A DNA stretch of 51,532 nt from an uncultured Collinsella sp. (lineage in GTDB: Bacteria > Actinomycetota > Coriobacteriia > Coriobacteriales > Coriobacteriaceae). Every line of letters starts with the position of its first letter. Within the stretch, counting starts at the first letter, position 1. A model generated the notes under the pieces. It was given only the letters and a program-made list of their open reading frames with translations, was not told where the DNA came from and made no database searches. Positions 33,940-41,911 of the stretch are shown here, piece after piece. Where the stretch lies: NCBI GenBank assembly GCA_900544645.1, contig UQWG01000009.1, forward strand, positions 1 to 51,532. The letters run 5' to 3'. The position numbers and the translations under genes are program-made.

Positions 33940-34797
33940 GTGGAGACCAATATCCAAAAGATGCAAGTGCTGCTCGAGACGGTGCGTGCCGGCAGCTTTA
34001 CGCGTGCTGCAGAGCGCCTGAGCTATTCGCAGTCGGGCGTGAGCCGCATGGTGGCCGACCTTGAGGCAGACTGGGGTTTTAAGGTGCTTGATCGCAGCCG
34101 CGAGGGCGTGGTGCTTTCTGCCGACGGGCGGCAGGTCATGCCGGCAGTCGAGGCGTTATGCGAAGAGTTTGGCCGCCTGCAGCGACGCGTGGACGAGATG
34201 CGAGGGCTCATGCGTGGCAAGATCTGCATCGGTACGTTTTCGAGCGTGGCGACCCACGCGCTGCCGCCGGTGATTGCGCGCTTTCGCGCCGATCACCCGG
34301 ACGTCGATTATGAGTTGCTGATGGGCGACTATTCAGAGATCGAACAATGGGTGGCAGAGGGCCGCTGCGATCTGGGCTTTATCCCGTATGAGCCTCGAGA
34401 AAATGGCATGACATCGCGGTCTTTGGTGCGCGACGAGTTGATGGCGGTAGTGCCGGCAGACTCTTTGCTTGCCACGGCGGAGGTCGTCTCTCTTGCCGAT
34501 TTAGCCAACGAGCAGTTTATTCTGCTAGAACGCGGCACCGATGATGAGATTACGCCGCTGTTCCGTCGGGCGGGGCTGACGGTGTGCTCCAAGCTGTCGA
34601 CTTGGGATGACTATGCGATTATGGCTATGGTCGAGGACGGCCTGGGCGTGAGCATTCTTCCCGCGCTCATCTTGCGCCGTTGTCAGTTCGATGTTGCTGT
34701 GCGCCCACTCGAGGGGCATCCCCATCGCCAAATCAACGCCATATATCGAACGGCCGATGTTTCGCTTGCCGCCGCCCGTTTCCTCGAATACCTCTAA
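33940..34797 (+). CDS. LysR-family transcriptional regulator
   Basis: The start is the GTG at 33940 with GGGTGGGG upstream, giving 285 residues; a longer frame to the ATG at 33919 lacks a ribosome site. The HTH contains RLSYSQSGVSRMVADLEADWG. The effector domain has DDYAIMAMVEDGLGVS, shared with the LysR at 1364. It probably controls the divergent EamA transporter. Confidence 0.89.
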   Translation: METNIQKMQVLLETVRAGSFTRAAERLSYSQSGVSRMVADLEADWGFKVLDRSREGVVLSADGRQVMPAVEALCEEFGRLQRRVDEMRGLMRGKICIGTFSSVATHALPPVIARFRADHPDVDYELLMGDYSEIEQWVAEGRCDLGFIPYEPRENGMTSRSLVRDELMAVVPADSLLATAEVVSLADLANEQFILLERGTDDEITPLFRRAGLTVCSKLSTWDDYAIMAMVEDGLGVSILPALILRRCQFDVAVRPLEGHPHRQINAIYRTADVSLAAARFLEYL

Positions 34798-34856
34798 ACG
34801 TGTACACGTCATTGTCCGTTTTGGGCAAATCTCGGAGTTCGGTACGTTTTCTTATG

Positions 34857-34941
34857 AAATTGAACTTTCGAATGAGGCGCGGCGCTATACTGCTTGCTAA
34901 ATTGAACCCTGGTTCAATTCGTGTTCTATAAATTGAACTTT
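34857..34941. promoter_or_regulatory. Operator-like AATTGAAC array upstream of HTH-AlaA fusion
   Basis: A perfect palindrome, AATTGAACC (34900-34908), CT, GGTTCAATT (34911-34919), is flanked by two exact copies of AAATTGAACTTT at 34857-34868 and 34930-34941. The last copy ends 18 bases before the start codon. Four half-sites of one motif in 85 bp make a strong candidate for autoregulation by the HTH domain encoded next. Confidence 0.65.
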
Positions 34942-34959
34942 GCCAGCAAGGAGGTTCCT

Positions 34960-36480
34960 GTGGCCCAAGAGACGTTTAGCGATCGCCTGCGACAGGCTAT
35001 GTCCGATTGCGGCGTTCGCCAGTCGAACGTGATCCGCGCATCGGAGATGCTCGGCAAAAAACTCGGCAAGAGTCAGATGAGCCAATATGTGAGCGGCAAG
35101 ACGATCCCACGACGCGATGTGGCCGAGCTGCTCGCCCGTATTTTGGAGGTCGATGTTACCTGGCTGCTTGCCGGCGACGCCGATCAAGGCGAGGCATCAT
35201 CACCCCGCAACGATTCCAAGCCCGAGCCCCATCCCTCAGCTCAAATTGCAAGGAGCACCACCATGCGTACTTTTTCTAAATCCACCAAGCTCGATAACGT
35301 CCTGTATGACGTGCGCGGTCCCGTCGTCGACGAGGCCGCCCGTATGGAGGACGAGGGCGAGCGCATCCTCAAGCTCAATATCGGTAACCCGGCGCCCTTC
35401 GGTTTCCGCACGCCCGATGAGGTCATCAAGGACATGCGCCAGCAGCTGCCCGACTGCGAAGGCTATTCCAATTCGCGCGGCCTGTTCTCCGCGCGCAAGG
35501 CGATCATGCAGTATTCGCAGATCAAGGGCCTGCCCAATGTTCAGATGGAGCATATCTACACGGGCAACGGCGTGTCCGAGCTCATTCAGCTTTCGATGAA
35601 CGCGCTGCTCGACAATGGCGACGAGATTCTGATCCCCAGCCCCGACTATCCGCTCTGGACGGCGTGCGCAACCCTTGCTGGCGGTCATCCCGTACATTAT
35701 CTGTGCGATGAGCAGGCGGATTGGTATCCCGACTTGCAGGATATGGAGTCCAAGATCACGAGCGCGACCAAAGCCCTCGTCATCATCAACCCCAACAACC
35801 CCACGGGTTCCGTCTATCCGCGCGAGGTGCTCGAGGGCATCGTCGAGGTTGCACGTAGGCATCAGCTGATGATCTTTGCCGATGAGATCTACGACCGCCT
35901 GTGCATGGACGGCTACGAGCACGTCTCGATTGCCTCGCTCGCCCCCGACCTGCCCTGCGTCACCTTTAGCGGCCTTTCCAAGTCGCACATGATTGCGGGC
36001 TATCGTATTGGCTGGATGGTGCTTTCGGGCAACCAGCGCTGCATGAGCGACTTCATCATGGGCGTCAACATGCTCTCTAACATGCGCCTGTGCTCCAACG
36101 TGCCGGCTCAGTCGATCGTTCAGACGGCACTCGGTGGCCATCAGTCGGTCAACGACTACATCCGTCCCGGCGGCCGTGTCTACGAGCAGCGCAACTTTGT
36201 GTATGAGGCGCTCAACAAGATTGACGGCATCTCGGTGGTTAAGCCGCGTGCGGCGTTCTACATCTTCCCCAAGATGGATGTTAAAAAGTTCAATATCACC
36301 GATGACGAGCAATTCGCCCTTGACCTGCTGCACGAGAAGAAGATCCTGATCACGCGTGGCGGCGGCTTCAACTGGGCTGAGCCCGACCACTTCCGTATCG
36401 TGTACCTGCCGCGCATGGAAGTACTCAAAGAGTCCCTCGAAGACCTCGCCGACTTCTTTGACCATTACCGCCAGGCGTAA
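34960..36480 (+). CDS. HTH-aminotransferase fusion (Cro/CI-type HTH plus AlaA-like transaminase)
   Basis: The start is the GTG at 34960, with AAGGAGG 5 bases upstream, giving 506 residues. Residues about 5-75 form a phage-repressor-like HTH (SQMSQYVSGKTIPRRDVAELLARILEV). After a linker, residues 102-506 are a class I/II aminotransferase matching AlaA in length and order: LKLNIGNPAPFGF, INPNNPTG, ADEIYDRL, and the PLP lysine in SGLSKS (Lys341). AlaA makes alanine from pyruvate and glutamate. An internal ribosome site before the ATG at 35263 may also give the free enzyme. Confidence 0.9.
   Translation: MAQETFSDRLRQAMSDCGVRQSNVIRASEMLGKKLGKSQMSQYVSGKTIPRRDVAELLARILEVDVTWLLAGDADQGEASSPRNDSKPEPHPSAQIARSTTMRTFSKSTKLDNVLYDVRGPVVDEAARMEDEGERILKLNIGNPAPFGFRTPDEVIKDMRQQLPDCEGYSNSRGLFSARKAIMQYSQIKGLPNVQMEHIYTGNGVSELIQLSMNALLDNGDEILIPSPDYPLWTACATLAGGHPVHYLCDEQADWYPDLQDMESKITSATKALVIINPNNPTGSVYPREVLEGIVEVARRHQLMIFADEIYDRLCMDGYEHVSIASLAPDLPCVTFSGLSKSHMIAGYRIGWMVLSGNQRCMSDFIMGVNMLSNMRLCSNVPAQSIVQTALGGHQSVNDYIRPGGRVYEQRNFVYEALNKIDGISVVKPRAAFYIFPKMDVKKFNITDDEQFALDLLHEKKILITRGGGFNWAEPDHFRIVYLPRMEVLKESLEDLADFFDHYRQA
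35250..35265 (+). promoter_or_regulatory. Internal ribosome site and start for free AlaA
   Basis: AAGGAG (35250-35255) lies 7 bases before an in-frame ATG at 35263. Translation from there gives 405 residues (MRTFSKSTKLDNVLYDVRGP...), the same length as E. coli AlaA and aligned with its first residue. Confidence 0.6.
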
Positions 36481-36501
36481 CGGTAAAGGTAGCCTGTAAT
36501 G

Positions 36502-36540
36502 AAACGGTCGGCCCGCAACGGATGCGGGCCGACCGTTTTC
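36502..36540 (+). terminator. Intrinsic terminator after HTH-AlaA gene
   Basis: Perfect 16-bp arms (36502-36517 and 36523-36538) flank a 5-base loop, followed by TTC. Confidence 0.9.
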
Positions 36541-36609
36541 TGTCTAAGCCCGTGCTGTTAGCGCTTGTCTCGTTGAGCGGGCGAGGTTCGCGCGTGAGCG
36601 GCTAGTCCT

Positions 36610-36624
36610 ATTCCAAAATGGAAT
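36610..36624. promoter_or_regulatory. LysR-box-like dyad upstream of the amidohydrolase/PTS cluster
   Basis: ATTCCA (36610-36615) and TGGAAT (36619-36624) flank AAA, fitting a T-N11-A LysR box. It lies about 83 bases before the first gene of the cluster. A LysR regulator is encoded at its far end (41912). Confidence 0.4.
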
Positions 36625-36706
36625 ACAGTGGGCTTAAGCTGGAATTGATGTCCGGGTACCTGCTTTTCTAGAATGTTTTCAACAAGATGAAAGGCGGTTC
36701 CAACCA

Positions 36707-37741
36707 ATGATTATCGATGCAAATTCCTACTGGTTCGACGAGCGCATCTTTCATGACGAGACGCTCTGCGAACAGTTTTTGGCCGAGGTACCCCGCGCCT
36801 ATGACACCGAAGGCTATCTGACCATGAATTCCGCCGGCAAACGACAGATCGTGATCGAGATGCCCGCCGGTTCTCCGGGTCTTAACTACATTGAGGGCGA
36901 CTACACCCTCGAGAAGCGCTTGGCCGATATGGATGAGGCGGGGGTCGACAAGGCGATCCTCAAGCTCCCCGGCTGTCACGAGTGGATGTCGCTCGAGATG
37001 TGCCGGCGTTTCAACGACGGTATGGCTGCTGACGCGAAGGCGTCAAGTGGCCGTCTGATTCCGCTTGTCGCCGTGCCGCCCTTTGGCACCAAAGCGAATT
37101 TGGAGGAGCTCGACCGCAGGCTCGACGATGGTTTTGCGGGTGTGCAGCTCTGCGCTCACTACGGCAAGCGCTATCTCGACGACCAGGTCTTCTCGAGCTT
37201 TTTCGAGCACCTGAACGAACGCCATGTCACCGTTTACGTGCACCATGTCCCCGTGCCGGTCGAGAACGAGTCGCTTCTCGCGTACGACAACCTTCGCCGC
37301 TCTTATGGCCGCTGCGTCGACCAAACTACGGCGATCGGCCGAGAGATCTTTGGTGATTTCTTTGAGCGCTACCCCAATATCAAGATGGTCCACTCCATGC
37401 TCGGCGGCGCATACTTTGCGTTCAAGGAGATGCTGCTGCCTCATGGTCCCAAGCGCCCTGACGCTTCTGGCCGTTTTCAGGTCGATACCGAGACCGTTTC
37501 CAGGCGCCTCGAGAACAACATCTATTTCGACATGTCCCATGCCCAGCCTTGGGGCAAGACACTCCTCGCCTGCGCGGTTGACGTGCTGGGTGCTGACCAT
37601 ATTGTTTTTGGCACGAGCTATCCCGTTAAACGCGAGTGGCTCACCGAGGGTGTCGCCTGCGTTCGCGCTGCAAATCTGAGCGATACAGACAGCGACCTTG
37701 TGCTTGGCGGTACGGCGCAGCAACTGTACGGTGTCGAGTGA
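36707..37741 (+). CDS. Amidohydrolase-2-fold protein with altered metal site
   Basis: This 344-residue protein has the TIM-barrel layout of the ACMSD/amidohydrolase-2 family: VYVHHVP (strand 5), VHSMLGG (strand 6) and VFGTSYP (strand 8). The first-strand HxH motif is replaced by DANSYW and the usual GSDYP Asp is Ser, so the metal centre looks incomplete. It starts a four-gene + strand cluster with two ceramidase-like genes and a PTS permease. The reaction is unknown; decarboxylase or lactonase-type chemistry would be usual for intact relatives. Confidence 0.78.
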   Translation: MIIDANSYWFDERIFHDETLCEQFLAEVPRAYDTEGYLTMNSAGKRQIVIEMPAGSPGLNYIEGDYTLEKRLADMDEAGVDKAILKLPGCHEWMSLEMCRRFNDGMAADAKASSGRLIPLVAVPPFGTKANLEELDRRLDDGFAGVQLCAHYGKRYLDDQVFSSFFEHLNERHVTVYVHHVPVPVENESLLAYDNLRRSYGRCVDQTTAIGREIFGDFFERYPNIKMVHSMLGGAYFAFKEMLLPHGPKRPDASGRFQVDTETVSRRLENNIYFDMSHAQPWGKTLLACAVDVLGADHIVFGTSYPVKREWLTEGVACVRAANLSDTDSDLVLGGTAQQLYGVE

Positions 37742-37767
37742 GCAGCAATCAGAGGGGAGTATCTGCC

Positions 37768-39015
37768 ATGGACGAAGGAGAGATGAGGGCTGGGGCCGCT
37801 CGTGTGGCCATCGATCTTGGGGACGTGTTGCCGTTCGACGGTTTCGACGAACTCCGTCATGAGGTCTTCGCCCGTGCCCTTATCATCGAGGGGACGGGGC
37901 GACGCGCCTGCGTCCTTTCGCTTGAGGTCACCTCGATCGCTCCGGCTCTACTCGCCGACCTGCGTGAGGTTGTTGAGGATGCCGCCAATTGCAGCGGTGC
38001 TTATTCTTGGGTGGTTCCTACCCACACGTTTTCCATGCCTCACGTCCGCACTCCCGGGCATCTTGCCGACGATGCTACCCGCAATCGCAACGAGCGCTAT
38101 CGCGCAGCGCTCGTCGCTGCCGCCCGCACGGCTGTCGAGCGCGCTGTTGCGGGCATTCGCTCTGCCACGCTCGCCACTGTGGAGGGCGAATGCCCCGTGA
38201 ACGTTAATCGCGACATTGAGACGCCTGCCGGCTGGTGGTTGGGCTCGAATCCCAAGGGGTTTGCCGACCACACGATGCCCGTACTCGCCATAAGGGATGC
38301 CGGGGGCGAGTATGTTGCCGTGCTCGCGATGGCGGATGTTCAGTCCTCCGTGCTCGACGGGTCGCGCGACTCCGAGGGGAGGCGCATGGCGAGCGGAGAC
38401 CTCTTTGGTTTTGCCGCCATGTCGCTCGAGCGCGAGCTGGGCGGCGTTGCCCTGTTGCTGCCAGGCGCCGCGGGCGACCAAGGTCCGGCGGAGCGCGCCA
38501 TGAACGTCATGTTCGATGCGGCCGGCGTTAAGCAGACGGTCGATGTCCATGAGGACGGATACCGCATGCTGCACCAGCAGGGGCAGGCCTTGGGCGATGC
38601 TTTGATCGAGGTCGCTCGCATGGCGCGTGAGGATGACGCTACCGGCATCGATGCCCGCGCGGTCGACGTTCTCCTGCCCGCTCAGACACGCGCCGATTTT
38701 CACTCTTTGGCTCCGCACCGAACGTATGAGTTTCATGCCGCTGGCGAGCAGCGCACGAGGGTCTATCTGCTCCGGCTGGGAAACGTCGAGCTTGTCGGTG
38801 TACAACCCGAGGTCTCGAGTGCATTCGGTGCCACTGTGCGCGCCGCTCGGTCCGGCTCTGTGTTCTTTGCCACGCTCGTCAACGGCGGACAGAAGTACCT
38901 ACCGGCTCCCGACGCGTACGAAAAAATCACCTATGAGGCTATGAACTCCGGTTTTGCCGCCGGATCCCATGAGCGCCTCGTCGAAATCATCATTGCCGCC
39001 TTGAATGCGGCGTGA
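37768..39015 (+). CDS. Neutral-ceramidase-like protein 1 (missing one zinc His)
   Basis: The start is the ATG at 37768 with GAGGGGAG 8 bases upstream, giving 415 residues. It matches the neutral/alkaline ceramidase N-terminal domain: an opening RVAID, LSLEVTSI, WVVPTHTFS (first His), LLPGAAGDQGP, VQPEVSSAFG (Glu) and NGGQKYLPAPDAYEKITYE (Tyr). The second zinc His, in NWAVHS of its neighbour, is absent here (MADVQSS). There is no signal peptide, unlike secreted ceramidases, so a cytosolic role on an imported N-acyl or other amide substrate is inferred. Confidence 0.78.
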   Translation: MDEGEMRAGAARVAIDLGDVLPFDGFDELRHEVFARALIIEGTGRRACVLSLEVTSIAPALLADLREVVEDAANCSGAYSWVVPTHTFSMPHVRTPGHLADDATRNRNERYRAALVAAARTAVERAVAGIRSATLATVEGECPVNVNRDIETPAGWWLGSNPKGFADHTMPVLAIRDAGGEYVAVLAMADVQSSVLDGSRDSEGRRMASGDLFGFAAMSLERELGGVALLLPGAAGDQGPAERAMNVMFDAAGVKQTVDVHEDGYRMLHQQGQALGDALIEVARMAREDDATGIDARAVDVLLPAQTRADFHSLAPHRTYEFHAAGEQRTRVYLLRLGNVELVGVQPEVSSAFGATVRAARSGSVFFATLVNGGQKYLPAPDAYEKITYEAMNSGFAAGSHERLVEIIIAALNAA

Positions 39016-39033
39016 CACAGAAGGAGAACGTGC

Positions 39034-40152
39034 ATGAACATTGGACACGCGCGCCGCAAAATTACCCCACAGGGCGACATCTACCTGATTGGCTACCGCA
39101 ATCTTCCCAACCGTCTTGAACCTGCGACAGGCGTCCATGACGACGTCTTCGCCAACGCCATCCTCTTCCAGCAAGGCGAACGTGAAGTGTTTCTCTTTAA
39201 TGCCGATGTCCTCGAGTTCGAGGAAAGCATGGCCGAGGAAGTCAAGACAATGCTCGCTGAGCGCTACGGCATTGACCGTGATTGCGTTCTGCTCTCGGCG
39301 ACGCACGACCATACTTCAATCGTCGCTTACCACCGCAGCTGGTGGACGGGAAAATTCGACGAGGACTACTACCGCTGGTTCCTCGATACCATTTGCCAAT
39401 GCTTTGAGGAGTGCCGCGCCAACGCACAGCCCGCGATTTGTCGCTTGGGCAAGCAGGTCATCACCGGTTTCTACGACAACCGCATCATCCCAGGTGAACT
39501 CGCCGACAATGAGGTCATTGTCGTATCGTTCTTCGATACCGAAGGCAAGCCATTTGCGGGCTTTGTGAACTGGGCGGTGCATTCCGCTTGCGTCGGACCC
39601 GACTGCACGGAGCTCACGAGCGAACTCGCCGGTCTTACCGGCAAAAAGCTCGCTCAGAGTCTTGGCTACTATCCGGCCATGGTCGTCGGTGCTGCTGGCG
39701 ACTGTAGCGACCGCAATTTTCGCCAGGGACGCGGCATTCCCGAGGTCGAGCGCGTTTCGACCGGTCTTGCCGAGGCGATTTCCCAGATCAAGCTCGATCG
39801 CGAGGTCGTTCTCGACCGCATCGAGCCTCAGACGTTCTATCACACCGTTGCCCATGACGACTTTTCGCTCACGCTTAAGTGTGCCGTCATCAGTCTGGGC
39901 GGCCTGCATCTCTTTGTGTTCCCGAGTGAGCTCGGCAGCGACCTGGGTATTCGCATGAAGCGCGAATGCCCGGTCGAGGGAATAGTTTGCGGTTACACCA
40001 ACGGCTATTTCGAGTATTTCCTTCCGGCACGCGAGTACGGCCTCTCCTTTGAGACCGAGCGTACTCAGATTCCCCAGGGCGAACCGGAACGTCTGTGTGA
40101 CAAGTTCTGCCAGACGACGAGACTTCTCGGCGCAGCAGATTCGCGTCTGTAG
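39034..40152 (+). CDS. Neutral-ceramidase-like protein 2 (zinc site intact)
   Basis: This 372-residue protein begins 18 bases after its paralogue, with GAAGGAGAA upstream. Zinc-site motifs are complete: SATHDHTS, FVNWAVHSACVG, FVFPSELGSDLG and GYTNGYFEYFLPAREY. GAAGDCSDRNF matches the family's glycine loop. It is shorter than secreted ceramidases (about 650) and lacks both a signal peptide and the C-terminal immunoglobulin-like domain. It is probably a cytosolic amidase. The tandem pair could form a heteromer with only this subunit catalytic, which is inference. Confidence 0.8.
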   Translation: MNIGHARRKITPQGDIYLIGYRNLPNRLEPATGVHDDVFANAILFQQGEREVFLFNADVLEFEESMAEEVKTMLAERYGIDRDCVLLSATHDHTSIVAYHRSWWTGKFDEDYYRWFLDTICQCFEECRANAQPAICRLGKQVITGFYDNRIIPGELADNEVIVVSFFDTEGKPFAGFVNWAVHSACVGPDCTELTSELAGLTGKKLAQSLGYYPAMVVGAAGDCSDRNFRQGRGIPEVERVSTGLAEAISQIKLDREVVLDRIEPQTFYHTVAHDDFSLTLKCAVISLGGLHLFVFPSELGSDLGIRMKRECPVEGIVCGYTNGYFEYFLPAREYGLSFETERTQIPQGEPERLCDKFCQTTRLLGAADSRL

Positions 40153-40345
40153 ACCTGATTGCGTGATATGGGCCAATGAGGCTCTCTGCCACGTGATCGG
40201 CATCTTCCATCTTCTCTGCCGTTTCCCATCCCGGGCGTACGTGCGTCCGCGGATTTCAAAGGGGGAAGCGGATTCCTTGCCCTCCCACGTCGACTACGGA
40301 GGCATGAAATCGATGCTATACCCCGCTCAGAAAAAGGAGAATTCC

Positions 40346-41788
40346 ATGAAATACCAGAAGCTTTGCGATGAAATCATCACAAAGGTCGGTGGTCGAGACA
40401 ATGTGTTAGACGTGAGCCACTGCATTACGCGTCTCCGCTTCCACCTCAAGGATGAATCACTTGCCCAGACCAATGAGCTTAAGGCGACGAAGGGCGTCGT
40501 TGACGTCATCCAGGCCGGCGGACAGTACCAGGTCGTGATCGGCGCCACCGTCGAGGCCGTCTACAACGACCTTGTTCAGATTGGCGGGTTCGACGCCAAG
40601 CCTGCGCTTGATATCGATGAGGGCGACAATGTCAAGAAGGGCGATCCGTTCTCGCGCCTGCTCGCCATCATTTCCGAGATTCTGCAGCCGGTTCTTGGTG
40701 TGCTTATGGCCGGTGGCTTCATCAAGTCGATGCTTGCGCTCTGCACGGTTGCCGGTTGGCTTGCCAAGGACAGCAATACGTATGTGACGCTCTCGGCAAT
40801 CGGAGATTCGGTCTTCTATTACTTTCCGCTAATCATTGGCTGGACGTCGGCCAAGAAGTTCGGACTTAAGCCCGTTATGGGAATGGCGCTCGGCGGTATC
40901 CTCGTCTACCCGACGCTCGTTGCCCTTATGGGCGGAGATCCGCTCTACACGCTCGGCGCCGGTACGGTCTTCGAGTCCAATGTCTACGGTGATATTTTTG
41001 GCATCCCGCTGATCATGCAGAATTACTCATCGACGATTCTGCCTGCGATCTTTATCGTCTGGATTGCCTCCAAGGTGCACAAGGCCCTTTCTAACGCGCT
41101 GCCCGCGCTTGTGAGCTCGTTCTTCTCCAACATCCTGACGCTCCTCATTTGCGGCATCCTTGGCCTGCTTGTGGTCGGTCCGGTCATGACGGTCCTCTCC
41201 AACATCGTTGCCCAGATCATTCTGATGCTCATCAACTTCCAACCCGCCATCGCCGGCTTCGTCATCGGCACGTTCTGGAGCCTGCTCGTCATGTTCGGCC
41301 TGCACTGGGGTATCATCCCGCTGTGGTTCCTCGATGTCGCAACCTACGGCTATGACCTCATTAACCCGCTCGTGTATGCAGGCGGTTGTGCCATCGCCGG
41401 CGCTGTGCTTGGCATGATCATCCGAACCAAGGACTCCGAGGAAAATGCTGCCGTCAACATTCCCGCCCTTGTCTCTTCGATTTTCGGTGTCAACGAGCCT
41501 GCGCTTTACGCCATCTTGCTGCCGCGTAAGCGCCTTATGTGGGCAACCTTTATTTCCGCTGGTGTAGGCGGCGCCATTGCCGGCCTCATGGGTGCCAAGC
41601 TCTATGCCTTCGGCGCCTCCGGCCCGCTCGGTTTCCCGAGCTTTATTAACCCTGCCGGCATCGACACGGGCTTTATCGGCCTTGTCATCTCCGGTGTGGT
41701 CGCTTTCGTTCTGGCTCTTGTCGCCGCTATGGTGATCGGTACCAGGAAGGACAAGGGCGGTAAGGCACTCAACATCTCGGTGGACTAG
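40346..41788 (+). CDS. PTS beta-glucoside/glucose-type EIIBC permease
   Basis: The start is the ATG at 40346 with AAAGGAGA upstream, giving 480 residues. EIIB (1-90) has the phosphorylated Cys26 in SHCITRLRF. EIIC (about 105-475) has ten or so membrane segments and the GVNEPALYA motif (GxxEP type). There is no EIIA domain, so phosphate must come from another EIIA. It sits 193 bases after the ceramidase-like genes. No antiterminator site was recognised in that gap, which may hold a separate promoter. It imports and phosphorylates an unknown glycoside. Confidence 0.9.
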   Translation: MKYQKLCDEIITKVGGRDNVLDVSHCITRLRFHLKDESLAQTNELKATKGVVDVIQAGGQYQVVIGATVEAVYNDLVQIGGFDAKPALDIDEGDNVKKGDPFSRLLAIISEILQPVLGVLMAGGFIKSMLALCTVAGWLAKDSNTYVTLSAIGDSVFYYFPLIIGWTSAKKFGLKPVMGMALGGILVYPTLVALMGGDPLYTLGAGTVFESNVYGDIFGIPLIMQNYSSTILPAIFIVWIASKVHKALSNALPALVSSFFSNILTLLICGILGLLVVGPVMTVLSNIVAQIILMLINFQPAIAGFVIGTFWSLLVMFGLHWGIIPLWFLDVATYGYDLINPLVYAGGCAIAGAVLGMIIRTKDSEENAAVNIPALVSSIFGVNEPALYAILLPRKRLMWATFISAGVGGAIAGLMGAKLYAFGASGPLGFPSFINPAGIDTGFIGLVISGVVAFVLALVAAMVIGTRKDKGGKALNISVD

Positions 41789-41808
41789 TCTTTTTGCGCA
41801 CTTTGATT

Positions 41809-41849
41809 AAATATGCCTCGGACGGCGACGTGCTGCCCGAGGCATATTT
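41809..41849. terminator. Bidirectional intrinsic terminator
   Basis: Perfect 13-bp arms AAATATGCCTCGG (41809-41821) and CCGAGGCATATTT (41837-41849) are followed by GTGTTT. It lies between the PTS gene and the convergent LysR gene. Confidence 0.85.
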
Positions 41850-41911
41850 GTGTTTCGTGCCGCTGTCATCGTGTTTGCGGTCACAAGTCTGCGGTTGTGG
41901 AGCAGCGGGGA

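Noticed and set aside
40153..40345. BglG/LicT-type antiterminator site before the PTS gene
   Set aside because: No ribonucleic antiterminator consensus or overlapping terminator could be seen, and no BglG-type gene is nearby.
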